Shown piece by piece: positions 26,008 through 34,879 of a stretch of DNA of 64,000 bases (position 1 is its first letter; each line of letters opens with the position of its first letter). The position numbers and the translations under genes are program-made. The stretch lies in assembly GCA_004296955.1 (NCBI GenBank), contig SCVB01000045.1, positions 1-64,000 of the forward strand, written 5' to 3'. This DNA is from Brevundimonas sp. (GTDB lineage: Bacteria > Pseudomonadota > Alphaproteobacteria > Caulobacterales > Caulobacteraceae). The notes under the pieces are model-generated. The model made no database searches and was not told where the DNA came from. It saw nothing but the letters and a program-made list of their open reading frames with translations.

Positions 26008-26328
26008 ATGAACGCCACCCCGCCCCGCAAGGTCGTGCACAAGGCGGCCGACGACCGGCTCGCCCTGTATGACGCCCTCCTATGCCTGAAGACGAGGGAA
26101 GAGCTGGACGCCTTCCTGGCGGATCTGTGCACGCCGTCGGAACTCCGCGCCTTTGCGGAGCGCTGGGCGGTGGCGCGGTTGCTGGACGAGCAACTGCATT
26201 CCTATCGCGAGATCGCCTCCTCCGCCGGCGCCAGCCCGACCACCGTCGTCCGCGTCGCCCGCTTCCTCAAGGAAATGCCGCATCAGGGCTACCGCCTGGT
26301 GCTGGATCGCCTGAAACAGAAAGTCTGA
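26008..26328 (+). CDS. hisR: TrpR-like regulator of histidine genes (YerC/YecD, HisR)
   Basis: A 106-residue all-helical protein of the YerC/YecD branch of the TrpR family. The core has L-C-T-P-S-E-L-R-A-F-A-E-R-W and the helix-turn-helix S-Y-R-E-I-A-S-S-A-G-A-S-P-T-T-V-V-R-V. It lies 10 bp upstream of hisG on the same strand. Proteins of this type placed before hisG are predicted histidine-responsive repressors. The ATG at 26008 is favoured because the in-frame codons upstream are array B and promoter DNA. The dyad at 25981-26000 is the likely operator. Confidence 0.82.
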   Translation: MNATPPRKVVHKAADDRLALYDALLCLKTREELDAFLADLCTPSELRAFAERWAVARLLDEQLHSYREIASSAGASPTTVVRVARFLKEMPHQGYRLVLDRLKQKV

Positions 26329-26338
26329 GTTCCCCGTC

Positions 26339-27220
26339 ATGAGCACTGTCCAGGGTCGGCTGCGTATCGCCGTCCAGAAATCCGGCCGCCTGTCCGAACG
26401 CAGCCTCGACCTCGTCCGCGACGCGGGCCTGCGCGTGGTCAAGGGCGCCAACGACCTGCTCTACCGGGTGGAGAACTACCCGATCGACCTGTTGCGCGTG
26501 CGGGACGACGACATCCCGACCTTCGTCGCCGACGGCGTCTGCGACCTCGGCATTGTCGGGGAAAATGTGCTGGAGGAGGTCCGCAACGGCGGCCCCGTGG
26601 CCGAGGTGCTGATGCCGCTCGGTTTCGGCCGCTGCACCCTGAAGATCGCCATCCCCCCGACCCTGGCCTACGACGGCCCGGCCTCGCTGGACGGCCTGCG
26701 CATCGCCACCTCCTATCCGAAGATCCTGCGCCGCTATCTCGATGCCCAGGGCGTGTCAGCCGACATCGTCACCATGCGCGGCGCGGTCGAGGTGGCCCCG
26801 CGGCTCAAACTCGCCTCGGCCATCTGCGACCTCGTCTCGACCGGTGCCACGCTCGAAGCCAACGGTCTCGCGGCCAAGGAGACGGTGCTGGACAGCCAGG
26901 CTGTCCTGATCAAATCGCCCGTCCCGCCCGAGCCCGGCCTGCAGCACCTGCTGGACAGCATCGTCGAGCGCATGGCCGGCGTGGTGTCCTCGCAAGGGGC
27001 CAAATACGTCATGCTCAACGCGCCGCGCTCGGCCCTGGCCGAGATCACCGCCATCCTGCCCGGTGCCGGCGCCCCCACGGTCATGCCCCTGTCCGGCCGC
27101 GACGACGCCGTGGCTGTCCACGCCGTCTGCCAGGAGGCGGTCTTCTGGGAGACGCTGGAACGGCTGAAGGCCGCCGGCGCCTCGGCCATCCTCGTCCTCC
27201 CCATCGAGAAGATGATGTGA
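26339..27220 (+). CDS. hisG: ATP phosphoribosyltransferase, long form
   Basis: First enzyme of histidine synthesis, joining PRPP to ATP. The 293-residue length and the C-terminal ending I-L-V-L-P-I-E-K-M-M match the long, self-regulated HisG of enterobacteria, which carries a histidine-binding ACT-like domain. The PRPP-binding segment is D-L-V-S-T-G-A-T-L (about residues 162-170). Many alphaproteobacteria instead use a short HisG with HisZ, so this form is notable. The stop overlaps the hisD start (TGATG). Confidence 0.93.
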   Translation: MSTVQGRLRIAVQKSGRLSERSLDLVRDAGLRVVKGANDLLYRVENYPIDLLRVRDDDIPTFVADGVCDLGIVGENVLEEVRNGGPVAEVLMPLGFGRCTLKIAIPPTLAYDGPASLDGLRIATSYPKILRRYLDAQGVSADIVTMRGAVEVAPRLKLASAICDLVSTGATLEANGLAAKETVLDSQAVLIKSPVPPEPGLQHLLDSIVERMAGVVSSQGAKYVMLNAPRSALAEITAILPGAGAPTVMPLSGRDDAVAVHAVCQEAVFWETLERLKAAGASAILVLPIEKMM

Positions 27221-28527
27221 TGAAACGTCTCGACTGGAGCACGCTTGACGAGGCCGGCCGCCGCGAGGCCCTGGCCCGTCCCCGCCGCCGCACCGAGGCC
27301 CGGGTCACCGACACGGTGCGCGAGATCATGGACGACGTCCGCACCCGCGGCGGCGCCGCCGTGACCGACTGGAGCCTGAAGCTGGACGGCGCCGCCCCCC
27401 GGCGGCTTGCGCTGACGCCCGACCGCGTCGCCGCCGCCCGCGACGCCCTGCGGCCCGCTGACACCCGGTCCATCCGCATGGCCGCCGAGAATATCCGCAT
27501 CTTCCACGAGGCGACCCGCCCGGAAGACACCCCCGAGGTGGAGATCGTCCCTGGCGTGCGCTCGCGCCTAGTCTGGCGGCCGCTGCGCTCGGCGGGCCTC
27601 TACGTTCCCGGCGGCTCGGCGCCCCTGTTCTCTTCGCTGCTGATGCAGGCCATCCCCGCCGCCGTCGCGGGCGTCGGCCGCCGCGTCGTCGTGACTCCGC
27701 CCTCAGGATCGGGCGAGCCGCACCCCGCCATGATCTTCGCCGCCGCCGAGGCCGGCCTCGACGACCTCTGGCTGATCGGCGGTGCCCAGGCCATCGCCGC
27801 CCTGACCTTCGGCGCCGAACTGGACGACGGCGTCATCGAACCCTGTGACAAGCTGTTCGGGCCCGGCAACGCCTGGGTCGCCGAGGCCAAGAAACAGGCG
27901 TCGAACCTGGCCGGCGGCCCCGCCGTCGACATGCCCGCCGGCCCGTCGGAGCTGCTGGTCATCGCCGATCGCGACGCCGACCCGGAGATCGCCGCCGCCG
28001 ACCTGCTCAGCCAGGCCGAACACGACGCCGACGCCCAGGTCATCCTCGTCTCCGAGAGCCGGGCAAACATCGACGCCATCCTCGCCGAGGTCGACCGCCA
28101 GCTGCAGACCCTGCCCCGCGCCGACATCGCCCGCGCCTCTCTCGCCGAGGGTCGGGCCATCCGCGTCCGCGACGTGGCCGAGGCCTGCGAGGTGGCCAAC
28201 CTCTACGCGCCCGAACACCTCGCCCTCCAGACTGTCGAGGCCGACAAGCTGGTCAGCCGCATCTCCGCTGCCGGGGCCGTCTTCGTCGGTGCCTGGGCCG
28301 CCGAGACGCTCGGCGACTACGCCGCCGGTCCCAGCCATGTCCTGCCGACGGACGGCGCCGCGCGCACCATGGGCGGCGTCACCACCGCCAGCTTCATGAC
28401 CACCATGTCGGTCCAGGTCGTGACCGAGGCCGGGGCAGCCGCCCTCGCCCCCGTCGCCGCTCGCCTCGCCCGGCTGGAGGGTCTGGAAGCCCACGCCCGG
28501 GCCGCGGATCTGAGGACCGGCGCATGA
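27220..28527 (+). CDS. hisD: Histidinol dehydrogenase
   Basis: Zn-dependent enzyme catalysing the last two oxidations, L-histidinol to L-histidine. The 435-residue product shows the family motifs G-L-Y-V-P-G-G, F-G-P-G-N-A-W-V, D-M-P-A-G-P-S-E, the catalytic/metal segment S-Q-A-E-H-D and Y-A-P-E-H-L. The ATG at 27220 overlaps the hisG stop; a GTG one codon earlier (27217) is also possible. The last four bases overlap the next ORF (ATGA). Confidence 0.93.
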   Translation: MKRLDWSTLDEAGRREALARPRRRTEARVTDTVREIMDDVRTRGGAAVTDWSLKLDGAAPRRLALTPDRVAAARDALRPADTRSIRMAAENIRIFHEATRPEDTPEVEIVPGVRSRLVWRPLRSAGLYVPGGSAPLFSSLLMQAIPAAVAGVGRRVVVTPPSGSGEPHPAMIFAAAEAGLDDLWLIGGAQAIAALTFGAELDDGVIEPCDKLFGPGNAWVAEAKKQASNLAGGPAVDMPAGPSELLVIADRDADPEIAAADLLSQAEHDADAQVILVSESRANIDAILAEVDRQLQTLPRADIARASLAEGRAIRVRDVAEACEVANLYAPEHLALQTVEADKLVSRISAAGAVFVGAWAAETLGDYAAGPSHVLPTDGAARTMGGVTTASFMTTMSVQVVTEAGAAALAPVAARLARLEGLEAHARAADLRTGA

Positions 28528-29960
28528 ACAACCTGCCCGCCCCCTTCGCCCCGCTGGTCGCCGGCGGCGACGGCCTCGACCGTTATCCGACCGAACCCCG
28601 CGCCCTCGCCGCCCGCATGGCCCAAATCTATGGCGTGGCCGCCGACAGCGTCCTGCCGGTTCGCGGTCTGACCCACGGACTTGAACTGATATTCCGCCTC
28701 GCCGCCCGCGACGGCCTGCGTGTCGAAGCGCCTGACGCCGAGCCGTACCGGTCCCTCGCCGCCCTCTACGCCGAGCCCGCCGCCGGAGCCGAGACCGGCG
28801 CCGTCATCCTGCGCGCCCTCGGCTCGCCCGAGGCCGTGGCCGAAATGGCCGAACGGGTCGCCCCCGCCCTGCTGGTCATCGACGAAGGGATGGCCGAGTT
28901 CGCGGACGCTCCATCCGCCGCGACCGCCATCCGCGACCACGCCAACCTGATCATCCTGCGCAGCCTCTCGCTCGCCTGGGGACTCGCGGGCGCCCGGGTC
29001 GGCGCCGCCCTCGGCCAGCCGGAGACCCTCGCCCGCCTCGCCTCGGTGCTTGAGCCGTACGCCCTGCCCGAGGTCTCCATCCGCCTCGCTCTGCAGGCGC
29101 TCGATCCCTCGCGCATGATGGAAACGACGGCCCGCATCGCCCTCGTCCGGTCGGAGCGCGAGCGGCTGAGCAAGGCCCTCTCCCGCGACATGAAGATCGA
29201 GCCGGGCTTCGGCCCCGTGATCATGGCCCGCCCCGCCGAACCGGACGCCGTCCTCACCGCCCTCGCCCGCTTCGGCCTTGCCGTCGAACACGCCGGCGAC
29301 CGGCTGCGCCTGCCCGTCTCCGCAAACGCCGAGGTCAACGACCGGCTCCTCGCCGCCCTCGGACTCGGCGCCGCATCCGGCCGCGCCCACCGCACCGGCG
29401 AAGCCGTCCGCGACACCAAGGAGACCCGCATCGTCTGCGCCGTCGATCTCGACGCGACCGGCCCGGTTTCCATCGCCACCGGCGTCGGCTTCTTCGACCA
29501 CATGCTGGAGCAGGTCGCCGCCCACGGCGGCTTCTCCCTGCGGCTGGCCTGCGAAGGCGACCTGCACACCGACCCGCACCACACCATCGAGGACTCCGCC
29601 ATCGCCCTCGGTCAGGCCCTGAAGCAGGCGCTCGGCGAACGCCGCGGCATCGCCCGCTACGGCTTCGTCCTGCCGATGGACGAGGCCAATGCGTCCGTGT
29701 CCATCGACCTGTCAGGTCGCCCCTTCCCCGTTTTCGAGGGGACTTTCTCGACGCCCTTCATCGGCGACTACCGCACCGACCTGACGGCCCACGTCTTCCG
29801 CTCGCTGGCCGAACACCTCGGCGCGGCCATCCACGTCTCGGTCACCGGCGACGACGACCACCACAAGACCGAGGCCGTCTACAAGGCCTTCGGCCGGGCC
29901 CTTCGCCAGGCCATCCGCATCGAGGGCGACGCGGTGCCCAGCACCAAGGGCGTGCTGTGA
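28524..29960 (+). CDS. hisB: Degenerate HisC-like domain fused to imidazoleglycerol-phosphate dehydratase
   Basis: A 478-residue fusion. Residues about 295-478 are a normal HisB: F-F-D-H-M-L-E-Q, D-P-H-H-T-I-E-D, F-R-S-L-A-E-H-L-G and D-D-H-H-K-T-E metal sites. Residues about 15-280 follow histidinol-phosphate aminotransferase HisC: R-Y-P, V-I-D-E-G-M-A-E-F (117-126) and L-R-S-L-S-L-A-W-G-L-A-G-A-R-V-G (145-160). The PLP lysine of the family consensus S-K-A-F-G-L-A-G is Leu150, the PLP tyrosine is Met123, and the N-P-N-N-P-T-G loop is gone. The N-terminal domain is thus probably catalytically dead. HisC activity must come from another gene. Confidence 0.85.
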   Translation: MNNLPAPFAPLVAGGDGLDRYPTEPRALAARMAQIYGVAADSVLPVRGLTHGLELIFRLAARDGLRVEAPDAEPYRSLAALYAEPAAGAETGAVILRALGSPEAVAEMAERVAPALLVIDEGMAEFADAPSAATAIRDHANLIILRSLSLAWGLAGARVGAALGQPETLARLASVLEPYALPEVSIRLALQALDPSRMMETTARIALVRSERERLSKALSRDMKIEPGFGPVIMARPAEPDAVLTALARFGLAVEHAGDRLRLPVSANAEVNDRLLAALGLGAASGRAHRTGEAVRDTKETRIVCAVDLDATGPVSIATGVGFFDHMLEQVAAHGGFSLRLACEGDLHTDPHHTIEDSAIALGQALKQALGERRGIARYGFVLPMDEANASVSIDLSGRPFPVFEGTFSTPFIGDYRTDLTAHVFRSLAEHLGAAIHVSVTGDDDHHKTEAVYKAFGRALRQAIRIEGDAVPSTKGVL

Positions 29961-30559
29961 CCGAGGTTGCGGTCCTCGCCTACGGCGCCGGCAACACCGC
30001 CTCGGTCCGGTTCGCGTTGGAGCGGCTGGGCGCGACCGTGCGCCTGACCGACGACCCGGCCGCCGTCATCGAGGCTGAACGGCTGATCCTGCCCGGCGTC
30101 GGCGCCGCCGCATACGCCATGGCCCGGCTGACCGCGCTCGGCCTTGTCGAACCCATCCGCGCCTTCTCCCGCCCCCTGCTCGGCGTCTGCCTGGGCCAGC
30201 AGCTGCTGTTCGAGACCAGCGAGGAGGGCGAGCCCGTCCCCCTCCTGGGGCTCATCCCCGGCGCCGTTCGCCGACTGGAACCCGGCCCCGGCCTGACCGT
30301 GCCGCACATGGGCTGGTCGCGGCTGACGGCGGTCCGCGAAGACCCGTTGCTGGAGGGCGTCGCGGACGGCGCCTACGCATACTTCGTCCACAGTTTCGCC
30401 TGCCCCGACGGGCCCGCCACCCTCGCCCGCGCCGACTATGGCGGCCCGGTGCCCGCCATGGTCCGCAGCGCCAACCGCTGGGGCTGCCAGTTCCACCCTG
30501 AGCGCTCGGCCGCGGCCGGCGCCCGCATCCTGCGCAACTTCCTGGAGCTTCCCGCGTGA
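29957..30559 (+). CDS. hisH: Imidazole glycerol phosphate synthase, glutaminase subunit
   Basis: Class I glutamine amidotransferase of 200 residues that supplies ammonia to HisF. The catalytic triad is visible: Cys in G-V-C-L-G-Q-Q, His and Glu in F-H-P-E-R-S. The start is GTG overlapping the hisB stop by 4 bp, and the end overlaps the hisA GTG start. Its position between hisB and hisA is the usual one. Confidence 0.95.
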   Translation: MTEVAVLAYGAGNTASVRFALERLGATVRLTDDPAAVIEAERLILPGVGAAAYAMARLTALGLVEPIRAFSRPLLGVCLGQQLLFETSEEGEPVPLLGLIPGAVRRLEPGPGLTVPHMGWSRLTAVREDPLLEGVADGAYAYFVHSFACPDGPATLARADYGGPVPAMVRSANRWGCQFHPERSAAAGARILRNFLELPA

Positions 30560-31281
30560 TCGTCTATCCCGCCATCGACCTGAAAGACGGGATCTGCGTG
30601 CGGCTGATGCACGGCCGGTTCGACGCGGTCACCCGCTACGACGATCAGCCCGCCGCCCGCCTCGCCGCCTTCGCGGCGGCCGGCGCGACCTGGGCTCACA
30701 TCGTCGACCTTGACGGGGCCGAGGCCGGGCGCGCGGTCCAGCACGCCCTCATCGGCGACCTCGCCCGCGCCGTCGATATCCGCATCCAGTCCGGCGGCGG
30801 CGTCCGCTCGGCCGCCGACGTCGCGGCCCTGATCGACGCCGGGGTCGCCCGGGTCGTGGTCGGGTCCCTCGCCGTCACTCAACCCGAGACGGTCGCCGGC
30901 TGGCTGCGCCGTTTCGGCCCGGACCGCATCACCCTGGCCATCGACGTCAAGGCCGACGGCGATCGCTGGGTCCCGGCGCTGAAGGGCTGGACCGAGGCGG
31001 CGGGGGTCGATCTCTGGACCGCCCTGGACCGCTATCCGCCGAACCTCGCCCGTCACCTGCTGGTCACCGACGTCGGCCGCGACGGCGCCCTGACCGGGCC
31101 CAATCTCGACCTGCTGGGCGAGATCATCCGCCGGCGTCCCGATCTGAAGGTCCAGGCCTCGGGCGGCGTGGCGACCGTCGCCGACCTGACCGCCGCCGCC
31201 GCCCTCGGCTGCGACGGCGCCATCGTCGGCCGCGCCCTCTACGAGAACCGCTTTACGCTCGAAGAAGCGCTCGCGGCATGA
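30556..31281 (+). CDS. hisA: Phosphoribosylformimino-5-aminoimidazole carboxamide ribotide isomerase
   Basis: A 241-residue (beta/alpha)8 barrel catalysing the ProFAR to PRFAR isomerisation. It begins I-V-Y-P-A-I-D-L-K-D-G, with catalytic Asp8, and has the second catalytic Asp in V-T-D-V-G-R-D-G. Phosphate-binding loops Q-S-G-G-G-V-R and A-S-G-G-V-A are present. GTG start overlapping hisH; stop overlapping the hisF ATG. Confidence 0.95.
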   Translation: MIVYPAIDLKDGICVRLMHGRFDAVTRYDDQPAARLAAFAAAGATWAHIVDLDGAEAGRAVQHALIGDLARAVDIRIQSGGGVRSAADVAALIDAGVARVVVGSLAVTQPETVAGWLRRFGPDRITLAIDVKADGDRWVPALKGWTEAAGVDLWTALDRYPPNLARHLLVTDVGRDGALTGPNLDLLGEIIRRRPDLKVQASGGVATVADLTAAAALGCDGAIVGRALYENRFTLEEALAA

Positions 31282-32045
31282 CGGCCCGCCGCATCATCCC
31301 CTGTCTCGACGTCAAGGACGGCCGGGTGGTCAAGGGCGTCCGATTCCAGGGTCACACCGACATGGGCGACGCCGCGGACCTCGCCGCCCGCTACCGCGAT
31401 CAGGGCGCTGACGAGCTGGTCTTCTACGACATCACCGCCAGCCCCGAGGGGCGAACCCTCGACTACGGCTGGGTCCGCGACATCGCCCGCCTGCTGGACA
31501 TCCCCTTCAGCGTCGCCGGCGGCATCCGTTCGGTCGACCAGGCCGCCCGCTGCCTCGACCACGGCGCGGACAAGGTCTCGATCAACTCCCCCGCCCTCGA
31601 ACGCCCCGACCTGATCGGCGAGATGGCCGACCGCCTCGGGAGCCAATGCGTCGTCGTCGGCGTCGATTCGAAGCGGTCCGGCGACGACTGGGTCGTGCAT
31701 CAGTACACCGGCGACCCGACCGCCAGCCGCGGCGCCGGCCGTCGCACCATGGACTGGATCGTCGAGGCCCAGACCCTCGGCGCCGGGGAGATAGTCCTGA
31801 ACTGCATGGACGAGGACGGCGTCCGCCGCGGCTACGATATCGGCCAGCTCGCCGCCGCCCGCGCCCTACTGACCATCCCGCTGGTCGCCTCGGGCGGGGC
31901 CGGAACCGCCGCGCATTTCCGCGACGTGTTCGAACAGGCCGACGTCTCCGGCGCCCTCGCCGCCAGCGTCTTCCACACCGGGGCGTTGGCCATTCCCGAT
32001 CTCAAGGCGTTCCTGTCGGACGCCGGACAGGAAATGAGACTGTGA
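31278..32045 (+). CDS. hisF: Imidazole glycerol phosphate synthase, cyclase subunit
   Basis: A 255-residue barrel partner of HisH. It begins R-R-I-I-P-C-L-D-V-K-D-G with catalytic Asp near position 11, and has N-C-M-D-E-D-G for the second catalytic Asp. The phosphate loops V-A-G-G-I-R and A-S-G-G-A-G are intact. It overlaps hisA at its start and the hisIE GTG at its end. Confidence 0.95.
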   Translation: MTARRIIPCLDVKDGRVVKGVRFQGHTDMGDAADLAARYRDQGADELVFYDITASPEGRTLDYGWVRDIARLLDIPFSVAGGIRSVDQAARCLDHGADKVSINSPALERPDLIGEMADRLGSQCVVVGVDSKRSGDDWVVHQYTGDPTASRGAGRRTMDWIVEAQTLGAGEIVLNCMDEDGVRRGYDIGQLAAARALLTIPLVASGGAGTAAHFRDVFEQADVSGALAASVFHTGALAIPDLKAFLSDAGQEMRL

Positions 32046-32680
32046 TCGATCCCTCCACCCTCGATTTCGACAAATCCGGCGGCCTCATCCCCGTCGTCGT
32101 CCAGGACGCCGCCACCCTGCAGGTTCTGACGCTCGCCTGGATGGACCGCGCCGCCCTCGACGAGACGATCGCGTCCGGCGAGGCCACCTTCTTCTCACGC
32201 TCGCGCGGCGGGCGCTGGCGGAAGGGAGAGACCTCCGGCGATCGCCTGCACGTCGTCTCGATCACCCCGGACTGTGACGCGGACGCCCTCGTCCTCAAGG
32301 TCCGCCCCGTGGGCAACGCCTGCCATCTGAACCGCATCAGCTGTTTCGGCGAAGAGGACGCCCCCGGTCTCGGCCGCCTCGCCCGCCTGGAGGCGACCAT
32401 CGCCGTCCGCGCCGCCGCCGACCCGTCGGAAAGCTGGACCGCCCGCCTGCTCGCCGAGGGCGTCAAACGGGTCGCGCAGAAGGTCGGCGAGGAGGGCGTC
32501 GAGACCGCCCTGGCCGGCGTCGCGGGCCCGGATTCGGAACTGGCGGCAGAGGCCGCGGATTTGGTCTATCACCTGATGGTCCTGCTTCAGGCGCGTCACA
32601 TGGTGTTTCAGGACGTCCTCGACGTCTTGGCGCAGCGCGCGGAAGCGGCCAGACAAACCCCCGGTCCAGCCGGGACCTGA
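32042..32680 (+). CDS. hisIE: Bifunctional phosphoribosyl-AMP cyclohydrolase/phosphoribosyl-ATP pyrophosphatase
   Basis: A 212-residue fusion for steps 2 and 3 of the pathway. The N-terminal HisI part has the metal motif D-C-D-A-D-A and the cysteines of A-C-H-L-N-R-I-S-C-F. The C-terminal HisE part has V-G-E-E-G-V-E-T-A and E-A-A-D-L-V-Y-H-L. The fused form is usual in gammaproteobacteria; alphaproteobacteria more often have separate genes. GTG start overlaps the hisF stop. Only 14 bp separate it from zwf. Confidence 0.93.
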   Translation: MIDPSTLDFDKSGGLIPVVVQDAATLQVLTLAWMDRAALDETIASGEATFFSRSRGGRWRKGETSGDRLHVVSITPDCDADALVLKVRPVGNACHLNRISCFGEEDAPGLGRLARLEATIAVRAAADPSESWTARLLAEGVKRVAQKVGEEGVETALAGVAGPDSELAAEAADLVYHLMVLLQARHMVFQDVLDVLAQRAEAARQTPGPAGT

Positions 32681-32694
32681 ACGAAGGAGAGCGC

Positions 32695-34167
32695 ATGGCG
32701 GCCCTGGTGCTGTTCGGCGGCGGCGGCGACCTCGCCATGCGGATGCTTCTGCCTTCGCTCTACTTCCTCGAGCACGACGGCCTGCTGCCCGACGGGCTGA
32801 AGATCATTGGCGCAGCCCGCTCGGACGAGAGCCGCGAGGAGTATGTCGCCAGGGTCCGCGCCGCGGTCGAGAGCAAGGCCCACGCCGACGACGCATGGTC
32901 GGACGCCGCCTGGGCCCGGCTCGACGCCCGCCTCGACTATCTGCCCGTCGATGCGACAGACGCCGCCAGCCTCAAGCCGCTGAAGGACAAGATCGGCGAC
33001 ATGAGCGCCGACGGGGGCGTGACCAGCTTCCTCGCCGTCTCGCCCTCGCTCTACGGCCGCATCGTCACCGCCCTGAAAGCCGCGGGCCTGGCCGAGGCGA
33101 GCGACCGCGTGGTGCTGGAGAAGCCCGTCGGGCGCGACCTCGAATCCTTCCTCCAGATCGACGACGCCGTGGCCCACGCCTTCTCCGAGGAGCAGGTCTT
33201 CCGCATCGACCACTACCTCGGCAAGGAGACGGTCCAGAATCTGATCGCCCTGCGCTTCGGCAACACCATCTTCGAGCCGCTCTGGAACAGCCTGTCGATC
33301 GACCACGTCCAGATCACCGTCGGCGAGACGGTCGGGGTCGGCGACCGCTGGCCCTATTACGACGAATACGGCGCCCTGCGGGACATGCTGCAGAACCACA
33401 TGCTCCAGCTGCTCTGTCTCGTGGCCATGGAGCCGCCCAGCGACCTCGATCCGGACTCGGTCCGCAACGAGAAGGTGAAGGTCATCCGTTCGCTCCGTCC
33501 GATCACGGAGCATGAGGCCGAACGCGTCACGGTGCGCGGCCAGTACGTCGCCGGAACCAGCGAGGGCCGGCCCGCGGCGGCCTATAGCGAGGAGCGCGGC
33601 CAGGCGTCGGACACCGAAACCTTCGTGGCCGTCCGCGTCGACATCGACAACTGGCGCTGGGCCGGCACCCCCTTCTTCCTGCGCACCGGCAAACGACTGG
33701 CCGAGAAGCGAACCGAGATCGTCATCCAGTTCAAACCGGTGCCCCACTCCATCTTCGACCATCGGGAACGCGGGCATATCGAGGCCAACCGGCTGGTCAT
33801 CGAGCTTCAGCCCGAGGAGGACATCGCCCTGTCGGTGATGAACAAGAAGCCGGGGCTGGACCAGCGCATGAAGCTGCAGCCGATCCAGATGTCCCTGTCA
33901 TGGGGTCAGGGCGACAAGGACGCGAAGCCGCCGCGCCGCCGCATCGCCTATGAGCGGCTGCTGCTCGACGCCCTGGCCGGCGATTCCACCCTGTTCGTGC
34001 GGCGTGACGAGGCGGAACAGGCGTGGAAATGGGTCGACGAGGTTTCCGACGCCTGGCGCGGCGCGGCCTTCAAGCCGAAGGAATACGCCGCCGGAACCTG
34101 GGGCCCGGCCGAGGCCGACCTGCTGCTCGAACGCGGCGGCCGCGCCTGGAACACCGGTCATGGGTGA
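32695..34167 (+). CDS. zwf: Glucose-6-phosphate dehydrogenase
   Basis: Oxidises glucose-6-phosphate to 6-phosphogluconolactone with NADP. The 490-residue product begins with a Rossmann fold (L-F-G-G-G-G-D-L-A) and has the signature R-I-D-H-Y-L-G-K-E containing the substrate lysine and the catalytic His region. Its first glycines differ slightly from the usual G-A-x-G-D-L. It starts 14 bp after hisIE, behind the site GAAGGAGA, and overlaps pgl by 8 bp. Together with pgl, edd and glk it forms the upper Entner-Doudoroff route. Confidence 0.95.
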   Translation: MAALVLFGGGGDLAMRMLLPSLYFLEHDGLLPDGLKIIGAARSDESREEYVARVRAAVESKAHADDAWSDAAWARLDARLDYLPVDATDAASLKPLKDKIGDMSADGGVTSFLAVSPSLYGRIVTALKAAGLAEASDRVVLEKPVGRDLESFLQIDDAVAHAFSEEQVFRIDHYLGKETVQNLIALRFGNTIFEPLWNSLSIDHVQITVGETVGVGDRWPYYDEYGALRDMLQNHMLQLLCLVAMEPPSDLDPDSVRNEKVKVIRSLRPITEHEAERVTVRGQYVAGTSEGRPAAAYSEERGQASDTETFVAVRVDIDNWRWAGTPFFLRTGKRLAEKRTEIVIQFKPVPHSIFDHRERGHIEANRLVIELQPEEDIALSVMNKKPGLDQRMKLQPIQMSLSWGQGDKDAKPPRRRIAYERLLLDALAGDSTLFVRRDEAEQAWKWVDEVSDAWRGAAFKPKEYAAGTWGPAEADLLLERGGRAWNTGHG

Positions 34168-34879
34168 GGCCGCGCCCGCCGTTGAGACCTTCGCCGACGG
34201 CGCCGCCTGGGCCGACGCCTGCGCCGCGCGCCTGACCGACGCCCTGGCCGCCTCCATTGAGACCGGCGGCAAGGCCGTCTTCGCGGGCTCCGGCGGCTCG
34301 ACGCCGGCGCCGATCTACCGCCGCATGGCGCAGACGAACCTCGACTGGTCCCGCGTCGCCGTCACCCTGATCGACGAACGCTATGTCCCTGAGTCCTCGC
34401 CGGACTCGAACGCGGCTCTTCTGAAGCGGACCCTGCTGACCGGCCCGGCCGCCGCAGCCCGGCTCGTGCCCCTGTACCATCCGGCCGTCACCGTCGACCG
34501 CGCCGCCGCTCTCGCGGCCCACGCCCTGGCGGCCGAGGGCGGAAAACTGGACGCCGTCCTTCTCGGCATGGGGGAGGATGGCCATATCTGCTCCATGTTC
34601 CCCGACAGCCCGACCCTGAAGACCCTGCTCTCGCCCGCGCTCCGGCCGACCGTCCTCGGCGTCCCCCACGGCCGCGACGGCGCCGCGCCGGGCCTTGAGC
34701 GGCTGACCATCAACCTGCCGTATCTGATGACCGCCCGCCGGGTGGTCCTGGCCCTGACCGGGGCCGCCAAACGCGCCGTCTTCGAGCGCGAGGCCGCCGG
34801 CGACCCGGCCGTCCAGCCCATCGCCGCCCTGATCTCCGCGAACGTCCCGCTTGATGTTCTGTGGACGGAGAAAGCCTGA
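34160..34879 (+). CDS. pgl: 6-phosphogluconolactonase
   Basis: A 239-residue sugar-isomerase-fold lactonase. Typical features are [17 protein letters not shown] and [15 protein letters not shown]. It hydrolyses the lactone made by Zwf. The start at 34160 lies inside the zwf 3' end, and the stop overlaps the edd ATG (TGATG). Confidence 0.93.
   Translation: MGEAAPAVETFADGAAWADACAARLTDALAASIETGGKAVFAGSGGSTPAPIYRRMAQTNLDWSRVAVTLIDERYVPESSPDSNAALLKRTLLTGPAAAARLVPLYHPAVTVDRAAALAAHALAAEGGKLDAVLLGMGEDGHICSMFPDSPTLKTLLSPALRPTVLGVPHGRDGAAPGLERLTINLPYLMTARRVVLALTGAAKRAVFEREAAGDPAVQPIAALISANVPLDVLWTEKA

Noticed and set aside
28524..29960. HisC domain annotated as an active histidinol-phosphate aminotransferase
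   Set aside because: The PLP lysine, the PLP tyrosine and the Asn-Pro loop are missing.
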